This document shows positions 1-8,592 of a DNA stretch of 12,853 bases, one piece after another. The stretch comes from Euperipatoides rowelli (taxonomy: Eukaryota > Onychophora > Udeonychophora > Euonychophora > Peripatopsidae). Both the position numbers and the translations under genes were made by a program. The notes beneath the pieces are model-generated. The model had not been told where the DNA came from and made no database searches. It saw nothing but the letters and a program-made list of their open reading frames with translations. The stretch lies in NCBI GenBank assembly GCA_003024985.2, contig PXIH01S0040442.1. One strand, written 5' to 3'. Every line of letters starts with the position of its first letter. Within the stretch, counting starts at the first letter, position 1.

Positions 1-10
1 ACTGTATATA

Positions 11-100
11 TGTGTCCCATGTATCCATGTGTTTTTCTACCCGTGTGTCCATGTGCCCATATGCCATGTACCCATGTGTCCATGTGTGTTGTATATACTA
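11..100. repeat. Degenerate CCATGTG minisatellite
   Basis: This stretch is built from imperfect copies of a CCATGTG/CCCATGT motif, with units such as GTGTCCATGTG recurring at about 12-base spacing. The three overlapping small reading frames here are by-products of the repeat, rich in Cys, Met, Pro and Val, and show no protein-like pattern. From 100 to about 200 the sequence is AT-rich and featureless to me. I see no clear element terminus here. Confidence 0.6.
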
Positions 101-199
101 TGTCTTTTTCAAATTTATTATACATACATACCCCTATACAGTGTCATTACCAAAAATGTTTATGCACTCTGCATACAGTATTTTCTTCCATTTCACTTC

Positions 200-495
200 A
201 TTGGATATTAGATATTTAATGAAGGGGACCATAAGAAAATGAGAGATTAAAAAAACTCTCTTCTCATTGGTTGTTAGGTGTGAGGTACTAATAAAATATC
301 AGACTATTGCTGATCGGTTCAAAAGTGTGAAATGAAGAGGCCAATAGAAAATGAGAGATTAAAAAGCTCACCCCTCATTGGTTGTTAGCTTCAGGCTATT
401 GCTGATTGGTTCAAAAGTATAAAACAATAGTAAAATTATTTCATTGGTTAATCTCTGAAGTCACTCATTCAAATATGATGCAAATGTATAAAAGG
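200..495 (+). promoter_or_regulatory. CCAAT-array plus TATA promoter of the polymerase gene
   Basis: Six CCAAT boxes lie in front of a consensus TATA box. ATTGG (inverted CCAAT) occurs at 200-204, 266-270, 377-381, 405-409 and 443-447, and CCAAT at 341-345. TATAAAAGG is at 487-495, about 390 bases before the first polymerase-frame ATG at 883. By TATA spacing, transcription would start near 515-525. CCAAT boxes are bound by NF-Y in animals, and a run of them next to a TATA box is the organisation of a strong RNA polymerase II promoter. No transcription data support it here. Confidence 0.7.
220..430. repeat. 112-bp tandem duplication inside the promoter
   Basis: Two direct copies with a period of 112 bases. 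Both contain GAAAATGAGAGATTAAAAA (starting at 235 and 347), then TCATTGGTTGTTAG (copies near 264 and 375), then a CTGAT(T/C)GGTTCAAAAGT block (310 and 402). The duplication doubles the CCAAT boxes. The second copy is shortened by small deletions. Confidence 0.75.
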
Positions 496-519
496 GGTGG
501 AAACCACAATCTAATCAAT

Positions 520-882
520 CTTATTTGCTGATCCACTAGTAGTCCCATCAAGTGTCAAGCTCTATTATCCAAGTTATTACAAGAAGCTATTATAAAAAAT
601 TAATATTTATTTTTTCTAATATTATTATATAAAAAATGATCTTATTGTTTTATTATATAGCCTGCTGTATATTCATTACTTTTTTTCTTCTTTTTATTTT
701 AGATTTATCTTGCTACTCAAATTCTGTGGGGGAATACTCAACCATTGCCTGAAGTCCATCACCTTCTTTAGAGACCAATAACTTTTTAGTGGTACTTGTA
801 TAACCGAGAGAGAAAATTGAATGATAGACAAGTTAACCAACAAGGGAAGGAAAGATTTACTAATTTAAAACGTAATATTACC
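520..882 (+). other. Probable 5' leader of polymerase mRNA with a 3' splice site
   Basis: Between the TATA box and the polymerase reading frame the DNA is AT-rich. At 673-702 there is a long pyrimidine tract ending in AG (tract of T and C from 680, AG at 701-702), a good 3' splice acceptor. This suggests an intron in the leader, with the downstream exon starting at 703. No convincing donor was picked out between 520 and 620. The frame used by the polymerase N-terminus is open from 790. No other gene is seen here. Confidence 0.4.
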
Positions 883-3800
883 ATGATGAATCTCCCTTGT
901 TTTAATGTTTCACAACCACCGGAAGTCATCACCATCGATGAAGATTCACCACCCCTACACTTGTAGTCCCTCCACTCCCTGGTTTTATAATTGCATTCCT
1001 AAAGTTACCCTACCACTTGCTCAAAACCTAAGGAGTTTATTAAAACATTTTCTAGGTGGAAGCACATCACTCTTACTACCACCAGTGAAAAAACATTTAG
1101 TGGATTATCCCCTAACTAATGAATTGGGGTTGTCAAAAGATTGATTGGATCTTCCTACAACTCCTCCACATCAGGTAGGGGGTGCTCAACTACAGTGTTT
1201 TCCACCTCAATCTGACCACCTCCCCCGATTAAAATGATATACCTCCTCCTCGATGTAATTTTTATTATAGTGATAGTGAGGATGATGGGTTAGTGTACAT
1301 GGAGAAGGATCAAAACATTACTAAATATTGAAAAGCAATGAAAAATAATTTTGAAGAAAATATTGCTGATGATGATGATATAGCTAACACTCTAAATGAT
1401 TCAGATGATTCAAATGATGATGATATTGCCTCTTATCAACTTGTGATGGCATGCCAATGCTGTCTTCAAACTTGGATATTAAAACTCTCAAATTAAAGAC
1501 ATCCCATTTTTGAGAAAGCTAAACATCACCTTGAGAGACATATTAGTCTTACACTAAATAAACAGGATGTTCTCATGGTGAATTTACATTTAGAATGTAT
1601 TTTTATAGGAGTGAGGATATCAAAACCTTTCTTTTTAAAACTAAAAATTTACTCATTACTAAAGTTATGTCTATTAATTCAGCATTAGAGTCTTTATTTG
1701 TGTCTATTTTAATTGAGATAGATGATTTAACCCATCAAGATTCTTGATGGGGTCTATTATCTATCTCATTTATAGAGCTTTGTCTCAATAGATGTTATGT
1801 ATTAAGTGGTGGTTCTTACATTTATATTCCACCCTATATTAAAAATAAAAAAGCTTGCATCAATGTAAAGAACCTAGGAGATGATAAAGGTTTTCTGCTG
1901 AGTATTTTCACCCACCTCCACCCCGCAAATGATCATGCTCAACGCACTAAAATATTTGAAAATTTCACTGGTGAACTAAATTTTGATAAGCTTGATTTTC
2001 CAATAGCATTAACTGACATCCCAAAATTCGAAAGAATGAATAAGATTTCAGTTAATGTTATTGGGGATAATTAAGACAAGAAAATGTATCCTCTGTATAT
2101 GAATATAGATATCATTCACCCTAAGTCTGTGAATTTACTTTTTATTAAAGATGAAAATGGAAATACCCATTATGTTTTAATCAAAGATTTAAGCAGGCTC
2201 TTGAGAACCCAAATAAATAACTAAACATGTTCATCTTACTTTTATTTGTGTAATTGTTTGGGTATTATGTGACACAGGATTTATGAGTAAATAACAATTG
2301 TATTGTTTACTCCATAAAACGTCTCTCAAACAAGTTTAATAATATTTTAAAATTCAAGGAGCATGAAATGTTCCTTAAAGTACGCTTCATCATCTATGCG
2401 GATGTCGAGTGCCTGCTTGAGAAATCCACAGATCCTAATATTTAAATAAACATATTAGTTAATCTTATGCGTATTACATAAAAAAATTGTTTCAGGGATA
2501 AAAAAACAATTTAAAAATGATCCCACATTTGAAGAGAAACTTGTTGAGTTCAGAAGTGAGAATATACACTACATGCACTTTGTTAAAAATATATATGGAG
2601 ATGCAAAGCATAATATACTCTAAGTATATGAAAAATATTATAGACATAAACATGACTAAAAAGGATGGTTCAAAGCATTTATTAGCTCTTCAGTGTCATT
2701 TGTGTGAACATGAGTTCACTGAAAAAAACTATGTTAAAGATCATTGCCATATATCAGGGAGTATGGGGGCCCCACTGTTAGAAGTGTAATTCAAGGTTTG
2801 TACAACCAAAATATATCCCAGTTATTTTTCATAACTATTACCATTATGATGCCAATCTTTTTGTTAAGGCTTTATAATCATCTAAGTATCCTGGAGACAT
2901 TTCAGTTATCCCTCAAACTGAGGAGATTTATATTTCATTGAGCAAAGAAATGATATGCGTTCGTTGATGGAAAAAAAAGTCATATTGTGATTCATAGACA
3001 ATTACCAGTTCCTATCTTCTAGCTTAGCTAGCTTATCTGAGAGATTAGAACCAGAAGAGTTTGTGGTCAAAATGAAAAATTCCCCTACAGCTACACATAA
3101 CCTTATTTTAAGGAAGGGGGTATTTCTGTACCAGTATATCGACAATATGAGTCGATATTTTGAACGTCAGTTATCAGGTACCGCCTCAAGATAAATTTTA
3201 TTCTGATTTATCTGGCATGCACATTTCAGATAATGAGTATCAACATGCTCACTTAGTGTGGTATAAATTTAATTTACAGGCATTAGGTGAATATTGATCT
3301 TTATCTAAAATGTGATGTTCTTATTTTAACTGATATTTTTGAGCAGTTTCAGACTACCTGCAAAGAACATTATAAACTTGACCCGGCACACTTATTTATT
3401 GCTCCAGATTATCTTGGAGTGCCATGTTAAAATACATAAATGTTAACTTACACCATTGCAGGATTATGAAATGATCCTGTTCATTGAACACGGGATATGT
3501 GGAGGCATATCCCAAGTATCTTACCGAAATGCAAAAGCGAATAACCTATATATGGCTTCTTATGCTGCACCCAACCAATTAATTTCCTCATGTATTTTGA
3601 TGTAAATAATTTGTCTGGGTGGTCACGAAGGAGCCACTCCCCATGAATGATTTTAAATGGCTAAGTGATGATCTAATCGTTACTTTAGACATTTTATCGG
3701 CTACTTTTTAGAAGTCGATCAAGACTACCCAGATAGTCTACATAAATGCCATTAGGACTTTCCACTAGCCCCACTTAGTTAACTAGTGGACAAGAAATGG

Positions 3801-4055
3801 GTATCACCACAGCTTGGTGAGAATTATAAGTCTTGCAGGGTTAAAAAATTACTGACAACATTATCACCTAAAAAATATGTTATTAATAATAAGACCCTCA
3901 AGCTATATTTGGAACATGGTCTTGAACTTATTAAAGTTCATAGAGCTATTTCATTTTCCCAGTGACCCTGGTTGAGTTCATACATTGCACTCAGTATCAC
4001 ATTAGGATAGAAAGCCACCGATGATTTTGGAAGAGATCTCTATAAACTCATTAAC
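883..4055 (+). pseudogene. polB: Protein-primed DNA polymerase B (Polinton/adintovirus), truncated
   Basis: This is the remnant of the replicative DNA polymerase that copies the linear viral genome from a protein primer. Landmarks in order are: start ATG at 883/886 with an acidic, proline-rich N-terminus (VITIDEDSPP, about 922-951) and an Asp-rich run at 1369-1430; a conserved pre-exonuclease domain at about 1815-2215; exonuclease motif I YADVE (2395-2409); a Cys/His knuckle with CHLC and DHCH (2694-2750); exonuclease II HNYYHYD (2830-2850); exonuclease III YLKCD (3302-3316) with the TPR-like block just upstream; a GGISQ block (about 3500); polymerase motif A DVNNLSGW (3599-3622); and the beginning of motif B (4011-4055). 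The gene is interrupted by many stops and frameshifts (for example stops at 964, 2072, 2875 and 3963). It ends abruptly at motif B, so motif C and the thumb are missing. In motif A the usual Tyr is Ser. Family identity is very secure. Confidence 0.93.
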
Positions 4056-4682
4056 CTTCTACCTGCAGCTGGGATAGAAAATATGCATTTAGTTAAAGAA
4101 AAATGAACTTCAAAAAGTTATGAGACTGCCTGAACCTTTACCATCATCATTACCGATAACATCAGCTATAGATCAAGAAATGGCAGCTATTTTAAATTCT
4201 ACATCATTACCCATATTTGATAAAATGCAACTTTACATTCATGTCTTATTGAAATATTTAAATGCAACTAAAAATGATGAGAATAAAATCATACAATTTA
4301 AACATCCATCAACACAAAAATCATTTCAACATATTTTAGATTTCATACCAAGGAATTATCAGAAATCAGCTGAAAATAAAAGTACAAGAAACGTCATGGA
4401 ATTCATCTCACTTGAATTATAATGATAAAAATTATTATACAAACTCATACTTTACCTAATACTCATATTGTGGATTTATTAAAAAAAAGTTCTAATGAAT
4501 ATGAAAACTAATAATCAACCTGTTGGTCATCATGAATTTCAAGAAACTCTCCTACAAATGAACATGCCAAAATCTTTATTAAATATTGAAGTGCCGGGGT
4601 GTCTCCACCACTATCACCAATAAAGAAAAGAAAGAAAAAAATGTTTAAACATTTATTAATATGTAAATTCTACATGGAATGA
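4056..4682 (+). pseudogene. Small Polinton-associated protein with an IDQEM helix segment
   Basis: A second + strand gene begins in the same frame in which the polymerase breaks off. Its first part (LLPAAGIEN, from 4056) is followed by a one-base shift near 4100. The longest open part is 4120-4422 (100 codons), with a proline-rich lead and then IDQEMAAILN and KMQLYIHVLLKYLNA, an amphipathic-helix region. From memory this resembles a short conserved Polinton/adintovirus protein of unknown function with the same D-x-E-M...IL...YL spacing, but I cannot check that. After stops at about 4420-4500 a basic tail ending PIKKRKKK (about 4614-4640) looks like the original C-terminus or a nuclear-localisation-type tail, with a stop at 4680. 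An AATAAA lies at 4619-4624. Confidence 0.6.
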
Positions 4683-4767
4683 ATATTGTTTGTTTGTTTG
4701 TTTTTTTTGTAAAAGTAAATAATGGCATGTATAATTTCATATAAACACATACAATTTTTTTTTCTTT
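4683..4767. other. Convergent gene boundary, AT-rich with GTTT repeat
   Basis: This is the short gap between the + strand polymerase-side genes and the - strand virion genes. It holds a (GTTT)n microsatellite followed by a T run (about 4687-4709) and no coding signal. Candidate poly(A) signals sit on both sides: AATAAA at 4619-4624 for the + strand and AATAAA at 4782-4777 for the - strand, the latter overlapping the last codons of the protease. Confidence 0.5.
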
Positions 4768-5240
4768 TTAAAATTTTTTATTGATTAAGGGTCCTTTTAA
4801 ATTAAAATGTGTGTTAATATAAAAGTTTATAAACATATCATTATTAGAAGTCTTTTTTTCAAAATAAATTGGAATGTATATCATAGCCCATCCTCTGAAT
4901 CGATGTAGTAGATAGAAGATACAATACTGCCCACACATCATACTTAATCCTTGAATGAATTGATTGTTGTAGACGATAGGTAAATTAAATGCTTTTAAAA
5001 AAGTTTATAAAATTTTCCGTGTTTGGTGGTTGACCATAGGAATCAAAGTATTACACTTGATGTGTATTACATTAGACAGCTAGCCAATTTTCTCCAGGGT
5101 GGGTAGAAAGATCGGTGTTAAGAATATAGCCACCACATTTAGGTTTCTTAGGGAGTTGATCACTATAAAAAACACCATGAAATTGAGATGAATTTACAGG
5201 GGTCTTATTATAAAATTTTCTTGATTTGTAAAGTATTCAT
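4768..5240 (-). pseudogene. Adenain-like cysteine protease (virion maturation)
   Basis: Adenain-type (peptidase C5-like) proteases cleave capsid precursors in adenoviruses and Polinton-like viruses. The start MNTLQIKK (ATG at 5240-5238) lies 2 bases after the capsid stop codon. After two stop codons and a shift come YSDQLPKKP, GYILNTD, PGENWLAV, FDSYGQPP and, near the end, QGLSMMCGQYC. The last contains the catalytic Cys (codon 4935-4933), and FDSYG supplies the acidic residue. The catalytic His normally found in the GxHW position is Asn here (codon 5099-5097), consistent with decay by one base change. The end is the TAA at 4770-4768, giving about 155 codons, somewhat short for the family. 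At least four stops or frameshifts disrupt it. It was found by reading the reverse strand, since no single frame is long. Confidence 0.85.
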
Positions 5241-5242
5241 AA

Positions 5243-6555
5243 TTAACTTGTATATTTATAAATAACTTTTCTTTTATGATTGATTTCTAAAATATTTTCA
5301 AAGACAGCATAGATGATTAGAAGTATAGTTTTTGGTAGAGGAATAGCAAATTGTATATTGATTCTTAAATCACCATGCTTGATAAGTGAGTAATGGTCTT
5401 GTGTCTCCAAGTCAGGACTTAATTCATAGCAGAATAAGCTATAACCATCAGGATAATCTTCACGTGTAATAATACCACCAACATCTTTAAAAAAATTTCC
5501 AGTACAGCTGAAAATAGTTTGGTAGGCATTCAAATATTGAAATCAAGTTGCAATGGTTTGAATGGATACTGTTCATTATTTAAATATAAGGCTAGATAAT
5601 TTAAATCAAAATGTTTGAAATTAAATGGATTCTTTTTATAATCACCATTAAAAACACCATTAAAAGTACCATTATCCACAAAAGCAAGAACAAGGAGTTT
5701 AGGAATTTGTCCAAAAATAAATTATCTTGAGTTGTATTATGCATACCCGCTGGGATGGAAATCATTTTAACTATGATACAGTACAGTACGGTCCAATGGA
5801 TATTTAGCTGAACCTTTGAGGAATGCATGGGCATGACCAATAGAACTAGTGGGGAGATGATGACTTTAAGTAAATAGAATTAATGCATGCTTCTATTTTT
5901 ATTTTATGTGCTTCAGCTAGTCCATCTGTCATTAAACAAAATGTATTTCTATTTCTATTTAGACATAATTTCATATTTACTCCATTCAATAAATATTTAG
6001 ATTGGAAAAATATATCACAATGAATAAGACCCATAAGTTCTACAGTTTGACTATTTTAAAAAAAAATACTTCTTTCTTTAAGTCCATCATTTGTATCATC
6101 TACAGCATCCATACATCCTGCGGTATCTTTATAAATAATTAATTAATGCATTAGTAAGTTTTGTAATGATTGCATCTACTTCATAATTCAATAATGTTTC
6201 AATGAGTGATCAATAGTGGTAGTATGGATTGGTGCGAGAGACGATAGTATCATTCATGGACATAGTAATTTAATTGAATAAGGAATGTAGTATTAAATTC
6301 ATTGGGCCTACTTTGCTATCTGCTTTTAAATTTTCACCTTTCCCCATTCACAAGTTTACATTTCACATAAAGTCTAGTATGGTTTAAATCTGTATATTGT
6401 TTACCACTGGCAGAAATAATTGCTGATGCTGTGATGGAAGATATAGGAATATATTCCACCCATTGGCCTTTTAAAATGGAAGTTTGTGTCCCTGGTATGA
6501 TAAATAAATCCAATTCAGATTTAGCACACTGGCAAGAATTATTCATTAAAGACAT
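5243..6555 (-). pseudogene. Major capsid protein (hexon-like, double jelly-roll)
   Basis: This is the main shell protein of Polinton/adintovirus virions, related to the animal genes annotated as F54H12.2-like. The full span is about 437 codons, the usual length. The N-terminal part (6555-6334) reads MSLMNNSCQCAKSELDLF and then VPG/TQTSI, QWVEY and DLNHTRLYV signatures. The middle part (about 6330-5850) contains VGPMNL, IETLLNY, YKDTAG, HCDIFF and NRNTFCLM. A further part (5840-5601) has ISIPAG and QDNLFL, and the C-terminal part (5533-5243) has GYSLFCYELSPDL, YSLIKHGDLRI and ILEINHKRKV. These line up in order across several frames, with roughly six stops or frameshifts between them. The start at 6555 follows the upstream gene's stop by 3 bases. 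Confidence in identity is high; the gene cannot be functional. Confidence 0.92.
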
Positions 6556-6558
6556 GTT

Positions 6559-6993
6559 TTATAGGAATATATTGTCTAGAGTAGATTTGCTCTTCTTTCC
6601 CTTCTTAAATCTTTTCAATAATGATGCTGCAGAACATGAACGTTTCCTTTTATTCTATCTAGTCGAGCAAGATCTTATTTTTCTTCTTTCTCCTGATTGT
6701 TTGGTTGGTGTGGGAATAAGAGATACATAATTTTCTCTGACATCATGCAATACAACACTAGCGACATCTTTAGTTGCACTAATAACATGAGGTTTTAGTG
6801 TTGTAGTGACTAGATATTTTAGGTGTTATGGATTGTATCATGCACTTCTACTTATTAGTGGAACTATTTTTCTAAATAAACTACTAAAAAATGATCATAA
6901 ACCATAATCAAATTGTACTGGAATTCCTCAGACGACATCAAAATCACCACCATCTACTTGTCTATTGCAATAGTCTATAATATAAGGACTCAT
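6559..6993 (-). pseudogene. Small basic virion protein (pX/pVI-like position)
   Basis: About 144 codons, starting at ATG 6993 and ending at TAA 6561-6559, just before the major capsid start. The N-terminus contains GGDFDVV and, after a stop, IPVQFDYG, a glycine/aromatic pattern that I associate with a small minor virion protein encoded next to the capsid gene in Polinton-like viruses. The C-terminus is strongly basic (RRKIRSCSTR, NKRKR, RFKKGKKSKS), as expected for a DNA-condensing or capsid-lining protein. About four in-frame stops are present but the frame is otherwise continuous, so this copy has suffered mostly point mutations. The functional name is an inference from position and composition. 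Confidence 0.65.
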
Positions 6994-6995
6994 TA

Positions 6996-7235
6996 TTATT
7001 CAAAATAAGGTGATCGGCGTAAACGGAAATGAAGTTTGAGTAAAATTTTCCCATAACTAAATTGAATAGGTGTACCTGTATTACTTCTGATATCAATATC
7101 TATAGTGTCAAATAATTGTCATGGTACCGGTAAATAATCAGGAATATCAAATATTTTATTCACCATATAATTTTGTTTTTTTGTATCCATAGGTATCATG
7201 CAATGAAGTGGAGCATGCATATCACCTACTACTTA
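6996..7235 (-). pseudogene. Penton-like minor capsid protein, C-terminal fragment only
   Basis: The fragment reads VGDMHAPL, then IPDYLPVP, LFDTIDIDIRSNTG and a terminal KLHFRLRR, ending at TAA 6998-6996. This order (a D-T-I-x-I-x-I-R strand, a TG turn and a final L-H-F-R) is the C-terminal part of the single jelly-roll penton protein of Polintons/adintoviruses, which occupies capsid vertices. One in-frame TGA follows LPVP. The N-terminal two thirds are missing: immediately upstream lies a palindromic AT-rich junction and then the stop of a different protein. The next gene starts 2 bases after the stop. Homology is judged from memory of the family and is good but not certain. Confidence 0.72.
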
Positions 7236-7269
7236 TTGAAATTTTCAACAAGTAGTTGAAAATTTTCAA
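7236..7269. repeat. Paired palindromes at a probable deletion junction
   Basis: TTGAAATTTTCAA (7236-7248) and the perfect palindrome TTGAAAATTTTCAA (7256-7269) lie 7 bases apart. They sit exactly where the penton remnant begins and its N-terminal coding part should be, so they may mark a deletion or template-switch breakpoint. Confidence 0.6.
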
Positions 7270-7289
7270 ACTAGGCTAGTTTTTATTTT

Positions 7290-8102
7290 TCAACCAGACA
7301 AAAATTTATTAGTTAAATCATTAATATCTTCAAATAAAAATTTATTATTATTTTTAATTTTAGAGTAAATTCCATTTCTTTCATAGAAGTAAATGTATTT
7401 TCCCCATATGTATTTGCATAATTATCTATTTCTACAACATTAGCCATTAAACCTGCTTTATTTAATACCATAAATAGAATCTCTTGTAAAAGTCTTTGAA
7501 TAGTAATTTTTTGGCCCTGTATTTCAATTCCTGAGAGTTAATGAGTTTTTCTTTTCTTTATACAAATGCATCAAAATATATGAATTGATGTAGCCTATAT
7601 ACTGCATAAAATTAAAATGATTAATAGAGTTTGTTTTTGATGAAAGTACAATTCTTTTTTACACAGCCTTCATTAAAGCATAAACACTTTTAATATAATT
7701 ATAACATTCATAGGTTAACTGATCTTTAAAATTAAAAATTATTCCCATTCTCAATATAAGCAAATGCACAGCAGTTTGAATTTCATTAAAGTCCATTGGA
7801 GTATTACCTTCAGTATTGTTGGTAAATTTGGTGGTGCTGATCTACTTTAGGTAGGTGGTGGTTGATATGTTGGTAGTGGGTTGGCATACTGATTGGTAGG
7901 CCCCTTGCCTCGTGGATAGATTGGTTGATAGGTCGGTAGTGGTTCTGCATAATGATTGGTAGGTCCATCTTCTGGTTGTCAGAGTATCAGTATAATAATT
8001 CATGAGTTGAGATGAAATTTTATTTTCAAGTAGGGGACTCATTGCATTATGATGTGGAGACATCTCATTAGTTTTCTTATTAACCTTGCAACACATATTC
8101 AT
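7290..8102 (-). pseudogene. Proline-rich plus helical protein, function unknown
   Basis: About 270 codons. The start ATG at 8102 opens MNMCCKVNKKTNEM. A one-base shift near 7985 then leads into two 15-residue repeats, each GPTN-x-YA-x-PLPTYQP (about 7970-7848). Next comes MDFNEIQTAVHLLI with a predicted helical stretch (about 7797-7680), and then EIQGQKITIQRLLQEILF and GLMANVVEIDNYANTYG (about 7535-7410). It ends near INDLTNKFLSG with TGA at 7292-7290. The repeats with their PTYQP core could be a late-domain-like or interaction segment, but that is speculation. I do not recognise the helical part. Its position upstream of the penton remnant suggests a virion or assembly protein. Several stops and frameshifts break it. 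Confidence 0.55.
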
Positions 8103-8133
8103 TTTTGGAATAACTCATAATTGGTTCAATAAC

Positions 8134-8233
8134 AGTTAGAATAAAACACAGTTCAAACAGCAGTGAAATAATATTAATAACATACAATACTTTGGAATAA
8201 GACACAGTTTGAGTATCAGCAGTGAATTAATAT
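8134..8233. repeat. 59-bp imperfect tandem repeat in the leader of the capsid-side transcript
   Basis: On the - strand TTCACTGCTG followed by an AACTGTGTxTTATTC block occurs twice, with CAGTGAA on the + strand at 8161 and 8220 (period 59). It lies between the TATA box at 8261-8255 and the ATG at 8102, so it would be transcribed as an untranslated leader. No reading frame is seen in it. Confidence 0.55.
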
Positions 8234-8254
8234 AATGGAAACAAGGTTTTGAGA

Positions 8255-8460
8255 GTTTATATTGTAGCTCTCACACATTTGATTGGTTGTTAGATATTCT
8301 CCCAATCACATTAGAGATTGATTTTGATTGGTTGTGGAGTGGACCAATGAGATTGCAGCTTAATTTTAATTTGTTGGGAAGTAGACTAATCACATTTTAG
8401 GTTGGTTTAATTGGTTGTGGAGTAGACCAATCAAGTTGTAGAATTGACCAATCAGATTAG
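8255..8460 (-). promoter_or_regulatory. CCAAT-dyad array and TATA box of the virion-gene block
   Basis: Four tandem units of about 41-45 bases each carry an inverted CCAAT pair. ATTGG...CCAAT lies at 8282-8306, 8327-8348 and 8410-8431, with a degenerate pair at 8369-8390. The last three pairs have exactly the same 22-base length. A further CCAAT is at 8448-8452. On the - strand a TATAAAC box lies at 8261-8255, about 155 bases before the ATG of the proline-rich protein. The arrangement fits a strong NF-Y-dependent promoter driving the capsid and protease genes. Confidence 0.65.
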
Positions 8461-8592
8461 AGGCTAGTTGAGTGAGGAGATGTCATGATGTGGTGGAATA
8501 AGGTTAAGGCTTTGGTTTTATGGAGTGATATTTAGTGATGGGTTTCTTCCTCCTCATCTTCAATAGAGGGATGAATATTTTTTAGTGTTTGA
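8461..8592. other. Short non-coding gap
   Basis: This lies between the stop of the cysteine-module gene (8595-8593) and the CCAAT array of the next transcription unit. I see no gene or clear poly(A) signal. Confidence 0.4.

Noticed and set aside
10-242. Three overlapping + strand reading frames of 60-76 codons
   Set aside because: They arise from the CCATGTG minisatellite and show Cys/Met/Val repeats with no protein-like pattern.
905-1144. 79-codon + strand frame
   Set aside because: It runs across the polymerase N-terminal region in a shifted frame; only its second half may belong to the decayed polymerase, so it is not a separate gene.
6431-6730. 99-codon + strand frame
   Set aside because: It is antisense to the major capsid N-terminus and the basic protein, both of which have family signatures on the - strand.
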